Shown here: positions 1 to 6,213 of the stretch, in pieces | Numbering within the stretch: position 1 is the stretch's first letter | Layout: the number at the start of each line of letters is the position of its first letter | From: Acidimicrobiales bacterium | GTDB taxonomy: Bacteria; Actinomycetota; Acidimicrobiia; Acidimicrobiales; JANYDT01 | Direction of reading: 5' to 3' | Length of the DNA: 7,040 bases | Assembly: GCA_025358985.1 (NCBI GenBank) | Contig: JANYHQ010000524.1 | Span: forward strand, 1 to 7,040 | Program-made: the position numbers and the translations under genes | The notes under the pieces: generated by a model | The model's input: the letters and a program-made list of their open reading frames with translations, nothing else | Database searches by the model: none | Told to the model about the DNA's origin: nothing

Positions 1-1
1 C

Positions 2-1393
2 CATGACACCGCTGCCGGCTTGCCGGTGGAGATCATTCCCCGGACACCAGGGAAGTTCTCCTTCTACGCCTGCGGTCCCACGGTGTATGGCCTGCCGCAC
101 CTGGGCCACGGCCGAGCCGTGCTCACTTGGGACATCCTGCGCCGCTACCTGGAGTGGACCGGCCTCGACGTCCACCATGTGGCCAACATCACCGACATCG
201 ACGACAAGATCATCGAACGCGCCACCGAGATGGGTATCAGCGCCGATGCGGTGGCCCACAAGTACGAGGACGAGTGGTGGAAGGCCATGGACCTGTTGGG
301 CGTACTGCACCCGCACGATCAGCCCCATGCCACTTTGTTCGTGGAGCGTATGGTGGAGCTCATAGGCGCGCTTATCGACCGGGGCTTCGCCTATGACACC
401 ACTCGAACTGTGTACTTCTCGCCCGCCGCGCTGCCGGACTACGGGCTCCTCAGTCGCCAAAGTGTGGAGTCGCTGCAAGCCGGGGCGCGGGTGGAGGCCG
501 ACCCGGACAAGCGCTCGCCCATCGACTTTGCACTGTGGAAGAAGGCCAAGGGTCCCGACGATGTGCCGCAGTGGCCCAGTCCATGGGGTGCAGGCAGACC
601 GGGCTGGCATACCGAGTGCGTGGTGATGAGCATGGACCTCTTGGGCGACGGCTTCGACCTCCACGGTGGGGGGCTGGATCTGGCCTTTCCCCATCACGAA
701 AACGAGCGGGCGCAGGGGCTGGCCATGGGGTACACGTTTGCCCGCCACTGGGTTCACCACGGGTTCATCGAGATGGGCGGCGAGAAGATGTCCAAGAGCA
801 TCGGCAACGTGGAATCACTGTCGGAACTGTTGGAACGCGTCGACGGTCGTGCCTACCGACTGCTAGTGCTGAAAGCCCACTATCGCTCCCCGGCTGAGGT
901 CACGTCGGACCTACTGGTCGAATCCACCACGGCGCTGGAACGACTCGACGGTATCGCCCGCCGCCTCGGTGGTGCTCCCATCCAGGCGGCCATCGGCTAC
1001 GACGCCGCCATGTCGGCTGAAAGTGGACTCGACACCGCGGTGATCGAGGAGTTCCGTACTCGGATGGACGGCGACCTCGACACACCGGGGGCTATGGCGT
1101 TGTTGTTCGACACCATCCGGCGCGCCAACGCACTCTTCGACGCTGCCGATCCATCTGCCGATCCATCAGGAGCCACGGTGGCCGCCACCGCCCTGGAATT
1201 GGCAGCGGCGATGGGTCTGTTCGCCCGCACGGAGACAGGGATGGACGAGGCCACCGCGCAACTGGTGCGGCGCCTCGATGAGGCCCGTGCATCCAAGGAT
1301 TGGGCTACCGCCGATGCCGTACGGGTGGAGTTGCAGGCGGGCGGTTGGGTGGTGGAAACCACCAAGGCCGGAACCCAGGTCCGTCGGGCCTGA
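2..1393 (+). CDS. cysS: Cysteinyl-tRNA synthetase, 5' end outside the window
   Basis: Class Ia aminoacyl-tRNA synthetase that charges tRNA-Cys with cysteine in the cytoplasm. The frame is open to the left edge and its first visible residues (HDTAAG) match the usual region shortly after the initiator Met, so the real start lies just before position 1; the TTG at 20 is an internal codon. About 463 residues are visible. The family signatures are present: YACGPTVYG with the first zinc-ligand Cys (codon 71-73), the HIGH-type motif HLGHGR, NITDIDDKI, the second zinc Cys in GWHTECV, the remaining zinc ligands in FPHHENE, and KMSKS at 785-799. A DALR-type helical domain follows (DLDTPGAMALLF) and then the short C-terminal tRNA-binding segment (ASKDWATADAVR). 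That C-terminal extension and NITDIDDKI favour CysS over its mycothiol-pathway paralogue MshC. A stem-loop overlaps the stop codon. Identification is very secure. Confidence 0.97.
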   Translation, partial: HDTAAGLPVEIIPRTPGKFSFYACGPTVYGLPHLGHGRAVLTWDILRRYLEWTGLDVHHVANITDIDDKIIERATEMGISADAVAHKYEDEWWKAMDLLGVLHPHDQPHATLFVERMVELIGALIDRGFAYDTTRTVYFSPAALPDYGLLSRQSVESLQAGARVEADPDKRSPIDFALWKKAKGPDDVPQWPSPWGAGRPGWHTECVVMSMDLLGDGFDLHGGGLDLAFPHHENERAQGLAMGYTFARHWVHHGFIEMGGEKMSKSIGNVESLSELLERVDGRAYRLLVLKAHYRSPAEVTSDLLVESTTALERLDGIARRLGGAPIQAAIGYDAAMSAESGLDTAVIEEFRTRMDGDLDTPGAMALLFDTIRRANALFDAADPSADPSGATVAATALELAAAMGLFARTETGMDEATAQLVRRLDEARASKDWATADAVRVELQAGGWVVETTKAGTQVRRA

Positions 1394-1405
1394 CGCCTGG
1401 CCCGA
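1384..1405 (+). terminator. Stem-loop over the cysS stop codon, possible terminator
   Basis: A perfect 7-bp inverted repeat (TCGGGCC and GGCCCGA) encloses an 8-base loop that contains the TGA stop of cysS. No T-run follows, so it is not a classical intrinsic terminator. It may slow polymerase, protect the 3' end of the mRNA, or be chance in GC-rich DNA. Confidence 0.3.
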
Positions 1406-1441
1406 ACGCCTAGTCCTGCCGGAGAAGCACTGACGGGCGTC

Positions 1442-1447
1442 TACCCT
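1442..1447 (+). promoter_or_regulatory. Candidate -10 box of the MFS transporter gene
   Basis: TACCCT fits the actinobacterial TANNNT -10 consensus and ends 10 bases before the ATG at 1458. Transcription would start within a few bases of the start codon, and no purine-rich ribosome binding site is visible in between, which suggests a leaderless or nearly leaderless mRNA. No clear -35 box was seen. Confidence 0.4.
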
Positions 1448-1457
1448 GGCAACCCGC

Positions 1458-2702
1458 ATGGCCAGACGCTCTCCCAAGCCCACCCGTGAGGCGCTGCCCG
1501 CCGGGTTCTGGATCATCTGGTTCACCATCGTCATCGACATGATCGGGTTCGGCATCGCCATCCCGGTTCTGGGCCCGTATGTGGAGGACCAGTTCGGGGC
1601 GTCGCTGGGCCGCCATCTTGGCCTGTACGTGTCGCTGTTGGGATCGGCGTTCTCGTTGGCTCAATGGGTGGTGGCCCCCATCATGGGGCGGCTTTCGGAT
1701 CGTTACGGCCGCAAGCCGGTCATTGTGTTCTCCCTCCTCGGTACCGCAGTGGCATCGGCCCTCACCGGGGCGGCTAATGCGTTCTGGTTGGTGCTGGTGG
1801 CGCGCCTGTTCGATGGTGCCTCCGGAGCGTCCATCGGGGTGGCGCAAGCCGCAGTGGCCGACATCGCCCCACCACGACGTCGAGCAGCGCTGATGGGAAT
1901 GGTTGGTGCTGCGTTCGGCGTGGGCTTCACCGTGGGTCCGGCCATCGGTGCGTTGGCGTCACGCTTCGGCGGTCGAAGGGCTCCGTTCTACGTGGCTGCG
2001 GTCATTGCGTTCGTCAACGCGATAGTGGCAATAGTGCGGCTACCAGAAACGAAGGGGACGATTCTGCCCGGCGAAGCGGCCGACCGCCACGAGACAGTGG
2101 GGTTGGCCCATACGTGGCGTGAGGCCGGACTGCCTCGCCTGTTGATGGTGTCACTGGTAGCCACCTTCGCGTTCTCGGCGTTCGAGCAGGTGTTCACCAT
2201 CTTTGGCAAGCGAGGCATCAACGGTTTCACTCAGGAGTCGGCCGGTTGGGCGTTTGTCATCGTCGGCGTGGTGGTGAGCGTGGTGCAGGGGGGGCTGGTG
2301 GGACAAGCCTCCAAGCGTTTTGGTGAACTGCCATTGTTGCGGTACGGCCTCATGACCACGGCCGTGGGTATGGCCGTGCTGGCGTTGTCAACCGGGTGGC
2401 TGTTGCTGGTGCCGGCGTTGGTGTTGTTGGCCGCCGGTCAGGGATTCTCGTCGCCCACTATGACGGCCGCCGTCAGCAACCGAATTGCGCCCGAGCGCCG
2501 GGGTGCGTTGATGGGAGTGCAGCAATCGTGGAACAGCCTGGCCCGGGTATTGGGGCCGTTGGCCGGTGGTTTGGCCTTCGACCAGATCGGCATCAGTGCC
2601 CCATTCGTGGCCAATGCCGTGCTGTTTGCCGTGGCCTCATTGCTGACCCTGCGGGTGGTGCAGCGAGTCACCGACCGGGTGGGCCAAACCACGGCCGCCT
2701 GA
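1458..2702 (+). CDS. MFS transporter, drug-efflux / TetA-like type
   Basis: A 414-residue inner-membrane protein of the major facilitator superfamily, of the usual length for a 12-helix member. It probably exports a small molecule by proton antiport; the substrate cannot be read from sequence. Helix 1 carries the typical DMIGFGIAIPVLGPY stretch (Asp28 onward). The loop between helices 2 and 3 holds motif A, GRLSDRYGRK at residues 77-86. Glycine-rich hydrophobic helices alternate with short charged loops throughout. In the second half, ERRGALMGVQQS and GPLAGG form the equivalent loop and helix of the C-terminal bundle. The ATG at 1458 follows closely behind a TACCCT -10 box, and the basic N-terminus (ARRSPKPTRE) is normal for a cytoplasmic end. 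The gene lies 64 bases after cysS and 19 bases before the acyl-CoA dehydrogenase ATG. Family assignment is secure; a specific drug or metabolite is not. Confidence 0.92.
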   Translation: MARRSPKPTREALPAGFWIIWFTIVIDMIGFGIAIPVLGPYVEDQFGASLGRHLGLYVSLLGSAFSLAQWVVAPIMGRLSDRYGRKPVIVFSLLGTAVASALTGAANAFWLVLVARLFDGASGASIGVAQAAVADIAPPRRRAALMGMVGAAFGVGFTVGPAIGALASRFGGRRAPFYVAAVIAFVNAIVAIVRLPETKGTILPGEAADRHETVGLAHTWREAGLPRLLMVSLVATFAFSAFEQVFTIFGKRGINGFTQESAGWAFVIVGVVVSVVQGGLVGQASKRFGELPLLRYGLMTTAVGMAVLALSTGWLLLVPALVLLAAGQGFSSPTMTAAVSNRIAPERRGALMGVQQSWNSLARVLGPLAGGLAFDQIGISAPFVANAVLFAVASLLTLRVVQRVTDRVGQTTAA

Positions 2703-2706
2703 GTGC

Positions 2707-2722
2707 TTGCTACAGTTAGCAA
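2707..2722 (+). promoter_or_regulatory. -10 box inside a palindrome at the acyl-CoA dehydrogenase start
   Basis: TTGCTACAGTTAGCAA has perfect 6-bp inverted arms around CAGT. The central part reads TACAGT (2711-2716), a good -10 box, with five bases between it and the ATG at 2722, the geometry expected for a leaderless mRNA whose first base is the A of ATG. A repressor binding the palindrome would cover both promoter and start. The promoter reading is moderately supported; the operator reading is speculative. Confidence 0.45.
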
Positions 2723-3936
2723 TGGCTGAATTTTCGCTGTCGTTGAACGACGACCAACAGCAGATCCAGAAATGGGTCCACGACTTTGCCGACACCGTGG
2801 TGCGCCCCGCCGCTCACGAATGGGACGAGCGTGAGGAGTTCCCCTGGCCCATCGTGCAGGAGGCGGCCAAGATCGGCCTCTACGGCTGGGAGTTCCTCAT
2901 GAACGGGTTCAGCGACCCAACGGGGCTCACCCTGCCGGTGGCCATCGAGGAGTTGTTCTGGGGTGATGCAGGTATTGGTATGGCCATCATGGGATCGGCG
3001 TTGGCCGCAGCTGGTATCAGCGCCAACGGTACGCCGGAGCAGGTCATGGAATGGGTGCCCCAGTGTTACGGCACCGCCGACGATGTCAAACTTGGTGCGT
3101 TCTGCGTTTCTGAGCCCGATGCTGGTTCCGACGTCAGCTCACTTCGTACGCGCGCTGTGTATGACGAGGCCAAGGACGAGTGGGTCATCAACGGCACCAA
3201 GGCGTGGATCACCAATGGTGGCATCGCCGACATCCATGTGGTGGTGGCCGCAGTGGACCCGGTGCTCAAGGGACGGGGCCAGGCGTCGTTCATCGTGCCC
3301 AAGGAGGCCAAGGGTTTGTCCATGGGACAGAAGTACAAGAAGCACGGCATCCGTGCATCGCATACATCTGAGGTCATTCTCGACGAAGTACGAATCCCCG
3401 GCTCGTTTGTGTTGGGTGGTAGCCAGCGGTTGGAGGAGAAGTTGGCACGGGCGCGCGAAGTGGGTCACACCAGCCAGAAGCAACCAGCCATGGCCACCTT
3501 CGAGGCCACCCGTCCGTCTGTTGGGGCGCAGGCTTTGGGCATTGCCCGGGCGGCGTACGAGTACTCGTTGGAGTACGCCAAGGAGCGCAAGGCGTTCGGC
3601 CGCGCCATCATCATGAACCAGGCCATTGCGTTCAAACTGGCCAACATGGCCACCGAGATTGATGCATCGCGATTGCTCATTTGGCGGGCGGCGTGGCTGT
3701 CGAAGAACGGTGGTTTCACCAACGGCGAAGGCTCCATGAGCAAGTACAAGGCCTCAGAAACTGCCGTGCGCGTCACCGAGGATGCCATCCAGATCCTTGG
3801 CGGGTACGGCTACACCCGTGAGTACCCAGTAGAGCGCTGGCACCGTGATGCAAAGATCCACACGATCTTTGAAGGAACGAGCGAAATCCAGCAGCTGGTG
3901 ATCGCACGAGCCATATCAGGCTTGAGGATTGAGTAG
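2722..3936 (+). CDS. Acyl-CoA dehydrogenase family protein
   Basis: FAD-dependent flavoprotein of 404 residues that introduces a trans-2,3 double bond into an acyl-CoA and passes electrons to ETF; cytoplasmic, acting in fatty-acid, branched-chain or related acyl-CoA breakdown. Visible signatures are SEPDAGSD at 130-137, WITNG at 162-166 (FAD contact), KERKAFGR at 287-294, the helix QILGGYGYTREYPVER, and IFEGTSEIQ, where Glu384 corresponds to the catalytic base of medium-chain enzymes. Length and domain order (helical N-terminal, beta middle, helical C-terminal) are normal. A stretch of roughly 25 extra residues seems to sit between VLGGSQ (about 230-235) and TFEATRPSVGAQALG (259-273). I chose the ATG at 2722 over the TTG at 2707 because it follows a TACAGT -10 box with leaderless spacing and MAEFSLSLNDDQ is a typical N-terminus. 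Substrate chain type cannot be told. Confidence 0.95.
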   Translation: MAEFSLSLNDDQQQIQKWVHDFADTVVRPAAHEWDEREEFPWPIVQEAAKIGLYGWEFLMNGFSDPTGLTLPVAIEELFWGDAGIGMAIMGSALAAAGISANGTPEQVMEWVPQCYGTADDVKLGAFCVSEPDAGSDVSSLRTRAVYDEAKDEWVINGTKAWITNGGIADIHVVVAAVDPVLKGRGQASFIVPKEAKGLSMGQKYKKHGIRASHTSEVILDEVRIPGSFVLGGSQRLEEKLARAREVGHTSQKQPAMATFEATRPSVGAQALGIARAAYEYSLEYAKERKAFGRAIIMNQAIAFKLANMATEIDASRLLIWRAAWLSKNGGFTNGEGSMSKYKASETAVRVTEDAIQILGGYGYTREYPVERWHRDAKIHTIFEGTSEIQQLVIARAISGLRIE

Positions 3937-3975
3937 CCCTCGTCGTGCGGTTCGGTTGGCTCCATCGCTGAGTGT

Positions 3976-4004
3976 CACACCTTGTCCGTACACTTTTGGG
4001 TGTG
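3976..4004 (+). promoter_or_regulatory. Integrase promoter with flanking inverted repeat
   Basis: TACACT at 3989-3994 is a good -10 box, and seven bases later comes the GTG at 4002, fitting a leaderless transcript. The box sits midway between perfect 6-bp arms CACACC (3976-3981) and GGTGTG (3999-4004), the second arm including the start codon. This could be an operator or a weak hairpin; the -10 assignment is the firmer part. Confidence 0.4.
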
Positions 4005-5087
4005 GCGCTGATTCGTGAACGCAAGCCTGGTGCGTGGGAGGTCCGCGCCTTCACCGGACGTGCTCCTGACGGCACGCGGACGCAAGTTTCGCGAACCGTT
4101 CGTGGAACGAAGAAGGACGCGCTGCGGGTTGCGGCTGAGCTGACCATTGCTCCCGCTGGTCGTGCCGCTGGTCGATCGGTTTCCGATGTATTGGAAGCAT
4201 GGGTGCGTAAGCATGATGCGACTTGGGCGCCTGCTTCGCGGCGTGATCAGTTGTCACGTGTCGCTCGGATCAATGGTGATCGCATCGCTCGGTTGTCGGT
4301 GGCGCGGTTGACGATTGAGGATGTCGAGCGATGGCATGCGCGCTTACGGGATGAGGGGTTGGCCGATGTCTCGATTCGTAACATTCATGGTGTGATGCGT
4401 GCCGCGTTGACCCAGGCGGTTCGGTGGGGTTGGATTACGCGCAACGATGCCTCATTGGCGGAGTTGAGTTCTCGCAAGGTCGCCGCTCGTGGAGTGATGA
4501 GCGCTTCGGAAATTCGTTCCGTAATTGCGGCCGGCGATGCGATTGGGTCCGAGGTCGGGCTGATGCTGCGCGTTGCTGCCGTCACCGGTGCGCGTCGTGC
4601 GGAGCTTGCAGCGTTGCAGTGGACGGACGTGGCAGACGGTGTGTTGACGATTGACTCCGCAATTGAGATTGATCGCCGTCGCGGAAAGATGGCGTTGGCC
4701 GATGCGCCGACAAAGACTGCGGACCAAAGGCGGTTGACGTTGGATGCAGCGACGTTGGTTGTTGTCGAGCGCGAGCGGGCCGAGCGTGACGAGTTTGGCC
4801 CGTGGATGTTCACGATCGGCAAGATGCCGCCGAATCCTGATCGCATTGGCTACTGGTGGCGGCTGGATCGTGAGAAGTCCGGGATCAATACGAAGTGGCG
4901 TTTGGATGATTTGCGCCATTGGTCAGCCTCGGAAGCAATCGCGGCGGGTCACGACATCTAGACCGTGGCCGACCGTTTGGGCCACGCAAACGCCGCAATG
5001 ACGTTGCGTGTTTACGCCCACGCGTTTGCCGCGTCAGACCGTGCGGTGGCTGATTCGGTCGGCGCAATGTTGGAGGACGGCAAGTGA
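4002..5087 (+). pseudogene. Tyrosine recombinase (phage-type integrase) interrupted by an amber codon
   Basis: Site-specific recombinase of the lambda-integrase family. The first segment is an N-terminal AP2-like arm-binding region (GAWEVRAFTGRAPDGTRTQ), then a SAM-like core-binding domain (VSDVLEAWVRKH to RWGWITRNDA), then the catalytic domain. Counting from the alternative GTG at 3972, that domain shows Arg208 in TGARRAEL, Lys248 in TKTADQRR and Arg315 in DDLRHW. The normal HxxR histidine is Asp312. The frame stops at TAG 4959-4961, but translation beyond it is perfect family sequence (TVADRLGHANAAMTLRVYAH) to TGA 5085-5087 and carries the late His and the nucleophilic Tyr. The shortened product would therefore lack the nucleophile; readthrough would give a full-length enzyme. 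I prefer the GTG at 4002, leaderless behind TACACT. The end overlaps the next gene by GTGA. T-ending codons are commoner than in the housekeeping genes, suggesting transfer. A sequencing error at the TAG is possible. Confidence 0.9.
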
Positions 5088-5605
5088 GTTGGGCATTCAG
5101 CGACGAGTCTGAACGGGCAGACAGAGTGCTGTTCGGGTTGACCCTCGTTCCCGCAGGCGTAGTGAAAGACGCTCGGCAGACCCTGCGAAGTCTGTTGCTG
5201 CCCGGTCAGCGGCGTCTGCATATGTCGAAAGAGTCGCCACGGCGTCGGCGGGAAGTTCTCAAGGTGCTTGCCGATATCGAGATGACTACGACGATTCTCG
5301 AACTTCGCAGGCCACTCGGCACGAGCCGCGTCAATGCTCGTTCGCTCTTGCTGGTTGCTGGTGCCGAAATTGTTGCGGATCTTGGGGTTTCGATCTGGGT
5401 GTTCGACAGCCAAGATGACGCGCAGCTGCATCGTGATCGTCAGATCCTTGGAGGGCTTGGCGTTACTTCCGTTTACGATCACCGAGCGAATTACGAGGAA
5501 CCGTTGTTGTGGGTGGTCGATAGCCTTCTGTGGGCGTATGGTGCCGGAGGCGACTGGCGTCGACGGGTCGATTCGATGATCGACGTTCGGCGAATTGCGC
5601 CGTGA
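5084..5605 (+). CDS. Small DUF3800-like (RNase H-fold) protein coupled to the integrase
   Basis: A 173-residue cytoplasmic protein without signal peptide or membrane segment. The layout recalls DUF3800 proteins: an acidic pair early in strand 1 (FSDESE, Asp7-Glu8), a basic middle motif (LLLPGQRRLHMSKES, residues 37-51), a central Asp in WVFDSQDD (105-112), and a late Glu/Asp helix (EEPLLWVVDSLLWAYGAGG, 138-156). Such acidic residues are where RNase H-like folds hold metal ions, so nuclease-like or nucleic-acid-binding activity is conceivable; this is inference from pattern memory and the biochemical role is unknown to me. The GTG at 5084 overlaps the integrase TGA by four bases (GTGA), the usual sign of translational coupling, and no other start fits as well. 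The integrase amber codon 125 bases upstream would release ribosomes early and may reduce its expression. A stem-loop repeat begins directly after the stop. The gene itself looks intact. Confidence 0.75.
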   Translation: MSWAFSDESERADRVLFGLTLVPAGVVKDARQTLRSLLLPGQRRLHMSKESPRRRREVLKVLADIEMTTTILELRRPLGTSRVNARSLLLVAGAEIVADLGVSIWVFDSQDDAQLHRDRQILGGLGVTSVYDHRANYEEPLLWVVDSLLWAYGAGGDWRRRVDSMIDVRRIAP

Positions 5606-5654
5606 CGCGCAACACCCGGCTACCCACCGTCCGGAGGGCACACCGGGTGCACTT
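5606..5654. repeat. Palindromic 49-bp repeat, copy 1
   Basis: First of two related copies, 33 of 49 bases identical to copy 2 at 5736-5784 without gaps. The outer stem is CACCCGG (5613-5619) with CCGGGTG (5643-5649). The inner stem is CCC/GGG and CCG/CGG around a two-base loop, with one A-A mismatch (5623-5638). It starts at the first base after the stop codon of the DUF3800-like gene. Confidence 0.65.
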
Positions 5655-5674
5655 TCCGTTCCTACTGGAACGGA
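5655..5674. repeat. Perfect 8-bp hairpin
   Basis: TCCGTTCC and GGAACGGA are perfect inverted repeats around a TACT loop, directly adjoining copy 1 of the palindromic repeat. The loop contains the complement of the TAG stop codon of the minus-strand open frame ending at 5662. No T-run follows on either strand. It may be part of a structured RNA end, a protein-binding site or a recombination site. Confidence 0.5.
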
Positions 5675-6102
5675 CAAGTCAAGTATGGCCCAGTCTCAGG
5701 CTTTCGTAAACCTGATTTTCTGGTGGCAACCTCAAAGCGCAGAACCCGGCTCCCCAACCAAAGGGTTGGCAACCGGGTCCACTTGCCCAAGCGCTGGCCG
5801 AGGACGGCTCGGACGGCTGAAATCTGCTTGTCCACCGCCCAGCGGTACGTCAGACTTGAGCCGTCCCCCGCGATCGCCGGTTGGGTATCGCTGACATGTT
5901 TCTGGTCAGTATCCCGAGCGATGAAGTCCTCGAACGTCAGCGCGCTTTCGATTCCACGCGTCGTCGTCGCAACTTCGACCTGCATCGCCGGCTGGTTCCG
6001 AGCCGGCGCGACTGGTATGCCACGCTCGATCGGCTCGACCCTGGTCGTGTTCACTGGGAATACCCCCAGCATCTCCCAGTTCCGATTTGTCGAGAACGCC
6101 AC
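5662..6102 (-). CDS. Unrecognised open reading frame, possibly a decaying gene
   Basis: I do not recognise the product. The same frame is open from 6270 down to the TAG at 5662, but its upstream part is the tail of an integrase remnant, so I propose GTG at 6102, preceded by AAAGG eight bases upstream (6111-6115); ATG at 6072 is another choice. The product would be about 146 residues, soluble, with no signal peptide, and includes FEDFIARDTDQKHVSD and SSLTYRWAVDKQIS. A hand count over 66 codons gave about 65, 48 and 74 percent G+C at codon positions 1, 2 and 3, the pattern of real high-GC coding DNA, which supports this strand over the competing plus-strand frames. The last 40 residues run through the palindromic repeat and two other hairpins, so the original C-terminus may have been replaced. 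It could be an accessory gene of the lost element. Confidence 0.4.
   Translation of the reverse strand: MAFSTNRNWEMLGVFPVNTTRVEPIERGIPVAPARNQPAMQVEVATTTRGIESALTFEDFIARDTDQKHVSDTQPAIAGDGSSLTYRWAVDKQISAVRAVLGQRLGKWTRLPTLWLGSRVLRFEVATRKSGLRKPETGPYLTCPFQ
5696..5719 (+). terminator. Candidate intrinsic terminator after the integrase/DUF3800-like pair
   Basis: TCAGG (5696-5700), a bulged C, TTT, loop CGT, AAA and CCTGA (5711-5715) form an 8-bp stem with one bulge, followed at once by TTTT (5716-5719). This is the best terminator-like structure in the window. It lies 91 bases after the stop of the plus-strand gene pair, but inside the tail of the minus-strand open frame. Confidence 0.45.
5736..5784. 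repeat. Palindromic 49-bp repeat, copy 2
   Basis: Second copy. The outer stem ACCCGG (5744-5749) with CCGGGT (5773-5778) is kept, while the inner stem is now CCAACC (5754-5759) with GGTTGG (5764-5769) around AAAG. The inner bases differ from copy 1 yet still pair, so the structure is conserved more than the sequence. On the minus strand it lies inside the open frame 5662-6102, where it reads KWTRLPTLWLGSRVLR. Confidence 0.65.
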
Positions 6103-6213
6103 GATGCGGACCTTTTTCGACGCTGGATGGCAGACCTTCCGCGGCCCAAACCCGGGCACACAGGCTCTTGACCGCTCGTCGGATTCCGAGAGGCGTACAA
6201 GGTTTGCTAGCCG

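Noticed and set aside
2..1393. MshC (mycothiol cysteine ligase) instead of cysteinyl-tRNA synthetase
   Set aside because: The C-terminal tRNA-binding segment (ASKDWATADAVR onward) and the NITDIDDKI motif are those of CysS; MshC is shorter and lacks this tail.
3921..5703. Possible attachment-site repeat: TCAGGCTT near the end of the acyl-CoA dehydrogenase gene and again at 5696
   Set aside because: Only eight matching bases with unrelated flanks, expected by chance at this length.
5606..5784. Integron attC sites
   Set aside because: The palindromes lack the GTTRRRY / RYYYAAC core boxes, and no integron integrase is present.
5881..6171. Plus-strand frame containing VLERQRAFDSTRRRRNFDLH
   Set aside because: Looks fairly protein-like, but the start is poor, Arg is in excess, and the minus strand has the better codon-position gradient.
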